Assembly (NCBI RefSeq): GCF_048320135.1
Contig: NZ_CP182947.1
Span: 3,720,001-3,784,000 of the forward strand
Source: Ideonella_A sakaiensis_A
GTDB lineage: Bacteria; Pseudomonadota; Gammaproteobacteria; Burkholderiales; Burkholderiaceae_C
Length of the DNA stretch: 64,000 nucleotides
Reading direction: 5' to 3'
Shown here: in pieces, positions 43,688-51,874 of the stretch
Numbering within the stretch: position 1 is the stretch's first letter
Layout: every line of letters starts with the position of its first letter
Translations under genes and position numbers: made by a program
The notes under the pieces: generated by a model
Seen by the model: the letters and a program-made list of their open reading frames with translations, nothing else
Databases searched by the model: none
What the model was told of the DNA's origin: nothing

Positions 43688-44938
43688 TCAGCCCGCGGAC
43701 CGCTCGCGCATTGTGGTCGGCGCCCTACGCCTCGCTGACGCTACGCCGGGCGCCGTGGCCGGCAGGTCGCCAGGTGCCGCCGCCTCGCCCCGCTTCCCAA
43801 ACCACTCCGCCAGCGTCGGCGCCAGCACCTTCTGTGCCTTGCCGCCGACGAAGGTGCCGATGTGGCCACCGGGCACGGCCACCTCGGTGTAGTCCTTGCT
43901 GCCGAAGTGTTCGCCGACGCCTTTCGTGCAGCAGACCGGCACGACGGTGTCTCCGGTCGCGTAGATGTTCAGCACCGGCATCGTGATGGCGTCGAGCCTT
44001 ACCGTGCGGCCGCCGAGCTCGAGTTCGTTGCGGATCAGCTTGTTGCCCTGGTAGAGGTCCTTGAACCACTGCCGCAGCACTTCGCCGGGGTGATCGGGGC
44101 GGTCGGCGATCCAGCGTTCCATGCGCAAAAAGCTCAGCAGCTTGGCGTCGTCGTCGAGCACATCGATCAGGTCGATCGTGTATTTGGTCAGGTTGCTGAT
44201 CGGGTTCATCAGCAGGAAGGCGAAGCCGACCATCGCGCCGGGCGCCGAGCCGTAGGCTTCGACGAGGTCGTCGATATCCTGCGGGCTCAGGCTTCGGCTC
44301 CATTGGTTCATGTAGCCGGAGCCGCTTTGCGGCTCTTTCTGGTCGCCGTGAAAATCGATCGGCGTGACGGTCAGCGCGAGGTTGCGCACCTTGTCCGGGA
44401 ACAGCGCCGCATAACAGGTCGAGAAGACGCCGCCCTGGCAGACGCCGAGCAGGTTGATTTTCGGCTGGCCCGACAGGCGGCGAATCACATCGACGCAGCT
44501 GTCGATATAACCCGATACATAGTCGTCGATCGTCAGGAAGCGCTGCGCCCGGCCCGGCAGACCCCAGTCGATGAAGAAGACGTCGAAGCCGCTCGCGACC
44601 AACTTGCGCACCAGCGAGCGATCGGCCTCGAGGTCGATCATCTGGTAGCGGCCGACCAGCGCATAGGTGATCAGGATCGGCACGCCCTGCGGCTTCGCAC
44701 CGGCTTCCGGCCTGCAGCGGAACAGCGTGACCATGTCCTCGCGCCAGACGACGTCGCGCGGCACCGTCGCGATCGCCAGATCGTCCTCGGAAATCTCGGC
44801 CAGCCGGCGGAAGCCGCGGTGCAGCTTGCCCTGGGCGTCGGCCAATTCCTTCGCGATCGTCGCAGGGGTGATCGCCAGCGCAGCGGCAGCACGGGCGACC
44901 AGCGCCGGGTCGATCGGTTTGCTGCTGCTGCTGGTCAT
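43688..44938 (-). CDS. phaC: Class III poly(3-hydroxyalkanoate) synthase subunit PhaC
   Basis: A 416-residue PHA synthase that polymerises 3-hydroxyacyl-CoA on granules together with PhaE. The lipase-like box is GVCQGG with nucleophile Cys167. Asp330 in YATGDTVVP and His359 in VPGGHIGTFVGG complete the triad. FFIDWGLPGRAQRFLTIDDY is typical of class III. The family is usually about 355 residues; here about 50 extra C-terminal residues, Arg/Ala-rich, may be disordered. It is the last gene of a four-gene operon, its start overlapping phaE by ATGA. The dnaE2 relic lies just past its end. Confidence 0.93.
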   Translation of the reverse strand: MTSSSSKPIDPALVARAAAALAITPATIAKELADAQGKLHRGFRRLAEISEDDLAIATVPRDVVWREDMVTLFRCRPEAGAKPQGVPILITYALVGRYQMIDLEADRSLVRKLVASGFDVFFIDWGLPGRAQRFLTIDDYVSGYIDSCVDVIRRLSGQPKINLLGVCQGGVFSTCYAALFPDKVRNLALTVTPIDFHGDQKEPQSGSGYMNQWSRSLSPQDIDDLVEAYGSAPGAMVGFAFLLMNPISNLTKYTIDLIDVLDDDAKLLSFLRMERWIADRPDHPGEVLRQWFKDLYQGNKLIRNELELGGRTVRLDAITMPVLNIYATGDTVVPVCCTKGVGEHFGSKDYTEVAVPGGHIGTFVGGKAQKVLAPTLAEWFGKRGEAAAPGDLPATAPGVASARRRAPTTMRERSAG

Positions 44939-45786
44939 TGTTCAGTTCCTTGTTGCCGACGCAATTGCCGCACCTCGCGCTTCAAGGCCTGGATCTCGCG
45001 AAAGGCTTCGTCGAGGTCGCTGCGGCTGGCCAGCGCGAGGCTGTCAGTGGTGTGCCGCGACAACTGTTGCAAGGCCTTGCGGTAGGCCAGCGATGCGCGG
45101 GTCAGTGCCGCCGTCGCGGCAAGACCGCGATCGGACTGCAGCGCCTCGTGTACCGCCTCCTCGGTACAGACCGCCCACAACTTCAGCAGTGCGAAGACGC
45201 TGTCGATGCGCTCGCCAGCCTCGGCCTTGCCGGCAAGCCGCTGCAACAGGCGCCCATAGCCGGCGGTCAGCGCCGAGTTGACGGCCAGTGCATACGTCGC
45301 ACGCGCCTGCTCGTAGGCCGTTGCAGCCTCCAGCAGCCGCTGCCACTCGCGCTGCAAGCCACGCATCGAGCCGAGGCCGAATGCGTCGGCCAGTGCGCCG
45401 TAGGTGCGGTTGAACGATGTCTCGAGTTCGTCCTTCGTCGGCCAGCCGCCCCGGCGGCCCAACTCGCTCCAGGCTTTCGCGATCGATCCGATGCCCGACG
45501 CCTGCTGCGTATTGATCGCGTCGGCCCAGCGGGTCAGCAGATCCGCTGACGCCGGGCCATCCTGTGACGGAGCGGCCGCCTGCGCAAAGGCCGCCAGCGA
45601 TTGCTGCATCATCTGCGCCGCCTTTTCGATCTGATCGACCGGAAACGGCAGCTTGCTGTTGCCGGTGATCGGCTCTTGCTGCCGGGCGCCGAGTGCGGCG
45701 CCGAACGGACTGATGAACTGCGGGATCAGCGACAGCCAGAATTCGTAAACTGCCTTTGCGCCGTGCGCCGGATCGTAGCCGTTCAT
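44935..45786 (-). CDS. phaE: Class III PHA synthase subunit PhaE
   Basis: A 283-residue PhaE-type protein. The start at 45786 overlaps the stop of the SDR gene (ATGA) and gives MNGYDPAHGAKAVYEFWLSL. It is largely helical, with WADAINTQQASGIGSIAKAW, LGSMRGLQREWQRLLEAATA and a C-terminal coiled coil (REIQALKREVRQLRRQQ). PhaE has no catalytic motif but is required for activity of class III PhaC, binding it to the growing polymer. The operon order SDR-phaE-phaC supports the call. Confidence 0.85.
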   Translation of the reverse strand: MNGYDPAHGAKAVYEFWLSLIPQFISPFGAALGARQQEPITGNSKLPFPVDQIEKAAQMMQQSLAAFAQAAAPSQDGPASADLLTRWADAINTQQASGIGSIAKAWSELGRRGGWPTKDELETSFNRTYGALADAFGLGSMRGLQREWQRLLEAATAYEQARATYALAVNSALTAGYGRLLQRLAGKAEAGERIDSVFALLKLWAVCTEEAVHEALQSDRGLAATAALTRASLAYRKALQQLSRHTTDSLALASRSDLDEAFREIQALKREVRQLRRQQGTEQ

Positions 45787-46544
45787 AAGGTATTGACGAG
45801 TTGGCCGCCGTCGAGCACGAAGACCGATCCGGTGGCATATGAGCCGGCATCCGACGCCAGCAAAAGCAGCGCGCCGTCGAGCTCGGTGGGGCTGCCGACG
45901 CGCCGCTGCGGGATGCGCTTGACGAGCGCCTGGCCGGCGTCGCTGTCGAAAAATTCGCGGTTGATGCCGGTTTCGACATAACCCGGTGCCAGCGCATTGA
46001 CGCGGACCTTGTGCCGCGCCAGTTCGAGCGCCATCGCCTTTGTCAGCTGGATCAACGCTGCCTTCGACGCAACATAACTCGGCACCTGCGCCGAGACACG
46101 CAGGCCGAGGATCGACGCGATGTTGACGATGCTGCCGCCGGTCTTGTTGCTGACCATGTGGCGGGCCGCTTCCTGCGCAACACGCCAGGCGCCGGTCAGG
46201 TTGACGCCGACGACCTGCTCCCAATCCTCTTCGGTGTGCTCGAGCAGCGGCTTCGTGACCGCGATGCCGGCGTTGTTGACGACGACGGTGACCGGGCCGA
46301 GCGCGCGTGCCGCGTCGTCGAAGGCGCTGACGACGCTGTCGCGGCGCGTGACGTCGAGCGCGAGCTCATGGGCCGTGCCGCCGGCGCTGCGGATGCGCGC
46401 GGCGACTTCTGCCAGCGAGTCGACCCTGCGCGCAACGAGGGCGACCTTGGCGCCGGCCTTTGCCAGCGTTTCGGCGAAGTGCGCGCCAAGGCCACCATTG
46501 GCGCCGGTCACCAGCGCAACCTGTCCTGCGAGGCTGAGGTTCAT
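45783..46544 (-). CDS. SDR family oxidoreductase (3-ketoacyl reductase-like)
   Basis: A 253-residue short-chain dehydrogenase. The Rossmann loop TGANGGLGAHFAETLAKAG, NNAGIAVTKP, catalytic Ser in NIASILG, YVASKAALIQL (Tyr-x3-Lys) and APGYVETGI are present. ARRVDSL after beta-2 suggests NADPH preference. Translation is coupled to the acyl-CoA synthetase (TGATG) and phaE genes. In this operon it could act as an acetoacetyl/3-ketoacyl-CoA reductase supplying 3-hydroxyacyl-CoA, or reduce or oxidise a more specialised substrate. FabG-like reading is from context and motifs only. Confidence 0.85.
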   Translation of the reverse strand: MNLSLAGQVALVTGANGGLGAHFAETLAKAGAKVALVARRVDSLAEVAARIRSAGGTAHELALDVTRRDSVVSAFDDAARALGPVTVVVNNAGIAVTKPLLEHTEEDWEQVVGVNLTGAWRVAQEAARHMVSNKTGGSIVNIASILGLRVSAQVPSYVASKAALIQLTKAMALELARHKVRVNALAPGYVETGINREFFDSDAGQALVKRIPQRRVGSPTELDGALLLLASDAGSYATGSVFVLDGGQLVNTL

Positions 46545-48109
46545 CAGGCAGATCCTTTCCCGGCCAGCGTGTCGCGCAGCACGCGGTGCAGGATCTTGCC
46601 GGTCGCGGTGCGCGGCATCTCGCTTTCATCGACGAAGGAAATCGACCGTGGCCGCTTGTAGCCGGCCATCTTGTCGCGGCACCAGTCGAGCACGTACTTC
46701 TCGGCCGCGGACTGGCCAGGGTGCATCACGATCACCGCGTGCACCGCCTCGCCCCACTTCTCGTGCGGCACGCCGACAACCGCGACATCCTTCACCCCAG
46801 GGTAGCGGCCGAGGATGTTTTCGAGCTCGCTCGGGTAGATGTTCTCGCCGCCGCTGATGATCATGTTGCTCTTGCGGTCGACGAGGTGGATATAGCCCTG
46901 CTCGTCGCGGCGCGCCATGTCGCCGACGCTGCAGTAGCCATCGTCGCGGATCGCCTCGCGGGTCTTCGCCGGGTCGTTCAGATAGCCGTCGAAGGTGTAG
47001 GGCGTGCACGAATAAAGCTCGCCGACCTCGCCGTCGGGCACTTCGTTGCCTTGCGGGTCGAGGATCTTCACCGGCCCGGACCCGGTCCATTCGCGGCCAA
47101 CCGAGCCGAGGTGGTCGATCTGCTCGTCGGGCCGCAGCAGCGTCACCCAGCCGGCCTCGCTCGAGCCGTACAACTCGTAGAGCTGGGAATTCTTGAAATG
47201 GTCGAGGATCGCGAGTTTGGTGTCCTTGCGCGCCGGCGCCGAGCTGATCATCAGCTTGCGGACACGGCTGACGTCGTATTTGCCCTTCACCTCCGGCGGC
47301 AGCCCGAGCGCCATGATGTAGTGGGTCGGCACCAGCGACGTGAATGTGATCCGCTGTGTTGCCATCGTTGAAAGCAGCGCCTCCGGGTCGAAACTCTTGC
47401 GGTCGTCGACGACGACGGTTGCGCCGATGTAGCTGAAGGTCGATGCAAAATTCAGCGAGTTGGCATGGCACATCGGCATCACCAGCAGCGCGGTGTCGTC
47501 ACGCGTCAGTCCCATGTCGAGCGCGGTGACCAGCGCGATCAGCGCCATGCCCTCGTGGTTGCGGATCGCGCCCTTCGGCTTGCCCGTCGTCCCGGACGTA
47601 TACATCAGTGCCCAGGGGTCGAGCGGCCCGACCGGGAGCTGTGGCTCGCTGGCTTCGCCACCCTCGACCAGCGCCTCGTAGGCAGTCCAATGCGTTGGCG
47701 TGTTGTCGCCGATGTGGATCCAGGCCTTGTCGGCAATCGACAGCCGGCCGCGCAGCGGCTCGACCTGCGGGGCCAGCTCGTCCTGCGCGACGATGGCCTT
47801 GGCGTGGCAGTGCTCGGCGATGTACTGGATCTCGGGTGTCAGCAGCCGGAAATTGATCGGCACTGCAACCAGGCCGGCCTTTGCGAGCGCGATGTACAGC
47901 TCCATCCACTCGACCCGGTTGTATGCCAGCAACGCGACACGATCGCCTTTTTCGAGGCCGAGGTCGAGCAGCGCATTGGCGAGCTTGCAGGACCGGCGAT
48001 TCCACTCGCTGAACGTCATCGCGCGCTGCGAGTCGCGCGTGCCGATCTTGTCGGGCATCAGCCGGGCGTGTGCGGCGACGATTTCGCCGAGGTTCAGGAC
48101 CGGCCTCAC
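46544..48109 (-). CDS. Acyl-CoA synthetase (AMP-binding)
   Basis: A 521-residue ANL-superfamily ligase. Motifs in order are YTSGTTGKPKGAIRNHEG (P-loop), YELYGSSEAGWVTL, GYCSVGDMARRDEQGYIHLV with DRKSNMIISGGENIYPSELE (hinge), and the C-terminal catalytic Lys in PRTATGKILHR. It activates a carboxylic acid to its CoA ester; medium- or short-chain acids are likely, aromatic ones possible. As first gene of the operon it would make CoA thioesters that the SDR and PhaEC convert to polymer. It is divergent from the hydrolase gene at 48388. Confidence 0.9.
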   Translation of the reverse strand: MRPVLNLGEIVAAHARLMPDKIGTRDSQRAMTFSEWNRRSCKLANALLDLGLEKGDRVALLAYNRVEWMELYIALAKAGLVAVPINFRLLTPEIQYIAEHCHAKAIVAQDELAPQVEPLRGRLSIADKAWIHIGDNTPTHWTAYEALVEGGEASEPQLPVGPLDPWALMYTSGTTGKPKGAIRNHEGMALIALVTALDMGLTRDDTALLVMPMCHANSLNFASTFSYIGATVVVDDRKSFDPEALLSTMATQRITFTSLVPTHYIMALGLPPEVKGKYDVSRVRKLMISSAPARKDTKLAILDHFKNSQLYELYGSSEAGWVTLLRPDEQIDHLGSVGREWTGSGPVKILDPQGNEVPDGEVGELYSCTPYTFDGYLNDPAKTREAIRDDGYCSVGDMARRDEQGYIHLVDRKSNMIISGGENIYPSELENILGRYPGVKDVAVVGVPHEKWGEAVHAVIVMHPGQSAAEKYVLDWCRDKMAGYKRPRSISFVDESEMPRTATGKILHRVLRDTLAGKGSA

Positions 48110-48387
48110 CGCTGCCTCCGCGGCATTGCCGAGAAGCGCCGGCCAGTACCGGGAGGTTGCGCCGCGGCGACGGAACCGCCCAGCCCACTGTGATCCACTG
48201 CGTTCATTCGTACCTCACTTCCGGCCGGGGCGGGCACGGCCCGAGTCGTGACCCATCGGCGGTCGCCAGCACCAACTCTTGCAACGTGATTTATATACTT
48301 CGGCGGCGTTGACGGCACCTTGGTAATGACCCGGTGCCTGCGCCAGCCCCGACTGTCGGCTCCCGTCTGCTTCGAATCACGACACCC

Positions 48388-49245
48388 ATGAAACACGTCC
48401 ACGCCAACGGCCTCGACTTTGCCTATCTGGAGCAGGGCAGCGGCCCGCTGGTGCTGATGCTGCACGGCTTTCCGGACAGCGCGCACACCTGGAGCCACCA
48501 GATGCCGGCGCTGGCCGACGCCGGATACCGGGTGGTGGCACCGTTCCTGCGCGGCTACCACCCGACCGCGATACCGGCCGGCGGCTATTACGACAAGAAG
48601 ACACTGGTCACTGATGTCGTCGAACTGATCCGCGTGCTCGGCGGTGGCGAGCCGGCGCACCTGGTCGCCCAGGATTGGGGCGCGATCATTTCGTATGCGG
48701 TGCTGGCGGCCTTTCCGGAACAGGTCCGCCGGGCGGTGCTGATGGCCGTGCCGCATCCTGCCGAAGTGGCCAAAAGCATGCTGATCCCGAAGCATGTGCA
48801 CCGCTCGTTCCACTGGTGGTTTTTCCAGCTCCCTGATCTGCCGGAGCGCGCGCTGCTCGACAACGACGGTGCCTTCATCGACTACCTGTGGAGCTACTGG
48901 ACCAGCCCTGGCCATGATGACGCCGCCCATATCGCCGACGTGAAGGCAATGCTCGCGCGCCCCGGTGTGCTGACCGCCACGCTCGGCTACTACCGTGCGA
49001 TGCTCGACCCGCACAAGGCCGACCCGGCGTTGGCCCATCTGACCCCGCTGATCGAGCGGCCGATCACCGTGCCGACGATGGCGCTGTGCGGCGCCGACGA
49101 TCTGCGCGCCGAACTGATGCACGATCAGGGCCGACATTTCGCCGGCGAGTACAGGTACGAAGAAGTTGCTGGTGCCGGCCATTTTCTGCAGCGCGAAAAG
49201 CCGGCCGAGGTGACGCGGCTGGTGCTGGAGTGGCTGCAAAAGTAG
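48388..49245 (+). CDS. Alpha/beta hydrolase, epoxide-hydrolase-like
   Basis: A 285-residue hydrolase starting MKHVHANGLDFAYLEQGSGP; the frame extends 18 codons further up without similarity. HGFPDSAHTW is the oxyanion/cap entry motif and the nucleophile is Asp96 in LVAQDWGAI, an aspartate elbow that points to an epoxide hydrolase or haloalkane dehalogenase rather than an esterase. The acid is probably in LCGADDLR and the His in GAGHFLQREKP. GYHPTAIPAGGYYD fits the epoxide hydrolase pattern. The substrate is unknown. It shares a promoter region with the PHA operon. Confidence 0.85.
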   Translation: MKHVHANGLDFAYLEQGSGPLVLMLHGFPDSAHTWSHQMPALADAGYRVVAPFLRGYHPTAIPAGGYYDKKTLVTDVVELIRVLGGGEPAHLVAQDWGAIISYAVLAAFPEQVRRAVLMAVPHPAEVAKSMLIPKHVHRSFHWWFFQLPDLPERALLDNDGAFIDYLWSYWTSPGHDDAAHIADVKAMLARPGVLTATLGYYRAMLDPHKADPALAHLTPLIERPITVPTMALCGADDLRAELMHDQGRHFAGEYRYEEVAGAGHFLQREKPAEVTRLVLEWLQK

Positions 49246-49317
49246 AAAGCTGCTCCCCGTGGCTCTCGCGCATGGCCAGAAATTGATCACGGCACAAGCT
49301 GCTGCCAACGGCCCTTA

Positions 49318-50041
49318 GCGGCCGTTGTTTTTGCGCGGGGCTGACTTTTGTAGGAGGGGCTTCAGCCCCGATTCGGGATCTTGGCTGCGCGCATGCCCTT
49401 CAAACCGCATGCCAAGACCGAGCGGCGCGGCAGGCGGCGCCCGGTCGTGGCTCATGATGCGGCGGTCCTCGCTGGCGCTCGGACTGCGCTGCGATGCTCG
49501 GTCCAGGGTCGCGCGGCGGAACTCGCTACGTTCGCTGCGCTCACTGCGCTCGGACAACCGCCGCGAGCATGTTTGTTGATGCTCGCTGCGCTCGCCTACC
49601 CTGAACCTCCGCTTCTCGCCGCCGCATAAATCGCCCCGCCCGGGAACCGCCTGCCGCGCTGCAACGATGATGCGCTTCGTCGAATGTTTCGGTGGGTGCG
49701 CAAAGGCGTGGGCGGGTGGCTGCTGGCGCGCATATGCGCAGCCGAGAAGCGCAGGGCTTGTGGCCCGCGAGCGCAGCGAGCATCAACAACTGGCTTGTCG
49801 CGGACTGTTTGAGCGCAACGAGCGAAGCGAGTGCAGCGAGTTTCCGCGACGGGCCACAAGACCGAGCATCGCAGGGGACCCGAGCGCCCGGCGCGAGGGC
49901 AAGCATCTAAGCGCAAGCGGCCGCCCGCCCGCGCCTTTGCTCTCGCCTCTGTGCGAGCCGATTCGCAGTCGTGCAAAAGCCCGAATCGGGGCTGAAGCCC
50001 CTCCCACAAAGTCAGCCCAGCCAGCGAAATCAACGGCCGCT
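49318..50041. repeat. Intergenic element with 65-bp inverted terminal copies
   Basis: The gap from 49,246 to 50,100 holds no gene. Its outer parts are inverted copies of each other: 49,318-49,384 and 49,975-50,041 share GGCCGTTG, GGGGCTGACTT and GTAGGAGGGGCTTCAGCCCC followed by GATTCGGG, a known style of proteobacterial REP palindrome. The inner DNA also has mirrored motifs such as GATGCTCGCTGCGCTCG against CGAGCGCAGCGAGCATC. The long open frames across it are low-complexity shadows. Confidence 0.75.
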
Positions 50042-50100
50042 CCGGGCCGATATCAGTCACCCACTCGATACAGGCGGACAGTCGGCTCGGTCCGCCGGAT

Positions 50101-50991
50101 TCACACCGCCACTGGCGCCTTGATTGCCGGATGGTGCTGGTAGCCGACCACCTCGAAATCCTCGTATTCGTAATCGAAGATCGATGTTGGCCGGCGCTTG
50201 ATCTGCAGCGTCGGGTAGGGGTAGGGCTCGCGAGACAACTGCAGCGCGATCTGCTCGCGGTGGTTGTCGTAGATGTGGCAGTCGCCGCCGGTCCAGATGA
50301 AGTCGCCGACGTCGAGGTCGCATTGCTGCGCGAGCATGTGCGTCAGCAGCGCATAACTCGCGATGTTGAACGGCACGCCGAGGAAGATATCGGCGCTGCG
50401 CTGGTAGAGCTGGCAGCTCAGCTTGCCGCGGCCGCCGGGCTCGGTGGCCGGTGCGACATAGAACTGGAAAAACGCGTGGCACGGCATCAGCGCCATCTTC
50501 GGCAGGTCGGCGACGTTCCAGGCGCTGACGATGATGCGGCGCGAATCGGGGTTGGTCTTCAACGTCTTCACGACCTCGGCGATCTGGTCGATGTGGCCGC
50601 CGTCGGGTGTCGGCCAGCTGCGCCACTGCACGCCGTAGACCGGGCCGAGGTCGCCATCGGGCGCGGCCCATTCGTTCCAGATCGTCACGCCGCGCTCCTG
50701 CAGCCAGCGCGCATTGCCGTCGCCGCGCAGAAACCACAGCAGTTCGAGGATGATCGACTTCAGGTGCACCTTCTTCGTCGTCACCAGCGGAAAACCGGTC
50801 GACAGGTCGAAGCGCATCTGGTGGCCGAAGACGCTGGTCGTTCCGGTACCGGTGCGGTCGCCTTTCGCGACGCCGTGATTCAGCACGTGGCGTGCAAATT
50901 GTTCGTATTGATCGGATCGGCCGTCGTGGCTGGAGCTGCTGCCATCGGCGGCGTCGGATCCGGTCGGTTCCGCGAGGGAGGCGGTCGTCAT
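50101..50991 (-). CDS. thyA: Thymidylate synthase
   Basis: Makes dTMP from dUMP with 5,10-methylene-THF. Conserved features are DRTGTGTTSVFGHQMRFDL, FPLVTTKKVHLKSIILELLW, the catalytic Cys171 in ALMPCHAFFQF, CQLYQRSADIFLGVPFNIAS and DCHIYDNH. The protein is 296 residues against about 264 in E. coli. The surplus is a 27-residue Ser/Asp-rich N-terminal extension with no internal start codon, so 50991 is kept. A terminator hairpin ends only a few bases before this ATG, so expression must involve read-through or an upstream promoter. Confidence 0.97.
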   Translation of the reverse strand: MTTASLAEPTGSDAADGSSSSHDGRSDQYEQFARHVLNHGVAKGDRTGTGTTSVFGHQMRFDLSTGFPLVTTKKVHLKSIILELLWFLRGDGNARWLQERGVTIWNEWAAPDGDLGPVYGVQWRSWPTPDGGHIDQIAEVVKTLKTNPDSRRIIVSAWNVADLPKMALMPCHAFFQFYVAPATEPGGRGKLSCQLYQRSADIFLGVPFNIASYALLTHMLAQQCDLDVGDFIWTGGDCHIYDNHREQIALQLSREPYPYPTLQIKRRPTSIFDYEYEDFEVVGYQHHPAIKAPVAV

Positions 50992-50995
50992 CAGT

Positions 50996-51022
50996 AAAAA
51001 AGGGGCAGTCGAAACTGCCCCT
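50996..51022 (-). terminator. Rho-independent terminator between the OmpA-like gene and thyA
   Basis: On the minus strand AGGGGCAGT (51022-51014), a TTCG loop and ACTGCCCCT (51009-51001) are followed by TTTTTT, a textbook terminator. The T-tract ends 5 bp before the thyA ATG, leaving no room for a separate thyA promoter between them. Confidence 0.88.
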
Positions 51023-51056
51023 ATTGTCTCAGCCTGATGGCTGACCGGCTCGTCGG

Positions 51057-51719
51057 TCAGGCGCGTTCGGCGATATAGATCTCGACGCGGCGATTTTTCG
51101 CCCGGCCGGATTCGCTGCTGTTGTCGGCGATCGGCTGGTACGAACCCTTGCCTTCGACATTGATGCGCGACGGCGACACGCCACGCGCGGCCAGGTAGTC
51201 ACGCACGCTCTGCGCACGGTCGACAGACAGCGGATTGTTGATCGCGTCACTGCCGGTGCTGTCGGTGTGGCCGACGATGTCGATGCGCACCGACGGATCG
51301 TCGCGCAGGCTGGCGGCAAAAGGATCGAGCACCGAGCGCATCTGCGGCTTGATCGCAGCGCTGTTGGTATCGAAGCTGACCTCGCTCGGGATGTTCAGTT
51401 TCAGCTGGTTGTCCGAGGTGCGGCTGACCTCGACGCCGGTGCCGCGGGTCGCCTGTTCCATCGCCTGACGGCGTTCTTCCTGGCGCTTCGACCAGATGTT
51501 GCCGACCACCGCGCCGACCGCGCCACCGGCTACAGCACCGGTGCCCGCCTTGCCACCGGTCATCGAGCTGATCGCGGCGCCGGCGACGGCCCCGATGCCG
51601 GCACCGGTTGCAGTGCCTTTCTGGCGCTCACTCATGTCGGCGCAGCCAGCAAGGACGACGGCGCTGGCGACGAGGCCAGTCATTGCAAGGCGTGACGGAT
51701 TGAAACGAAATGTATTCAT
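51057..51719 (-). CDS. OmpA-family lipoprotein (YiaD-like)
   Basis: A 220-residue outer-membrane lipoprotein. The signal ends with lipobox VVLAGC (Cys26). A glycine-zipper segment (GAGIGAVAGAAISSMTGGKAG, about 40-75) follows, then the OmpA-like peptidoglycan-binding domain (about 105-215) with FDTNSAAIKPQM, VRIDIVGHTDSTGSDAINN, LSVDRAQSVRDYL and GRAKNRRVEIYI, including the DAP-contacting Asp and Arg. It anchors the outer membrane to the wall. A terminator follows it. Confidence 0.92.
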   Translation of the reverse strand: MNTFRFNPSRLAMTGLVASAVVLAGCADMSERQKGTATGAGIGAVAGAAISSMTGGKAGTGAVAGGAVGAVVGNIWSKRQEERRQAMEQATRGTGVEVSRTSDNQLKLNIPSEVSFDTNSAAIKPQMRSVLDPFAASLRDDPSVRIDIVGHTDSTGSDAINNPLSVDRAQSVRDYLAARGVSPSRINVEGKGSYQPIADNSSESGRAKNRRVEIYIAERA

Positions 51720-51874
51720 ATGGGCTCCTGCGTGGACAAATCAGTGGACACACTGGACAAACGAGACTGTCTGAGCCTTGGTTGTCCGGGTTGGTTCTGA
51801 TGCAAGCCACGAGTCTGCGCACGATCCGAGCCGATCACCATCGGTCGGCAGCAGCAATCGATGCAGGCTTTGTC

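Noticed and set aside
49325..50143. Several open frames of 60-158 codons in the thyA-hydrolase spacer
   Set aside because: They are built from repeated GCTCGCTGCG-type motifs, overlap on both strands and change frame freely, as expected for repeat DNA.
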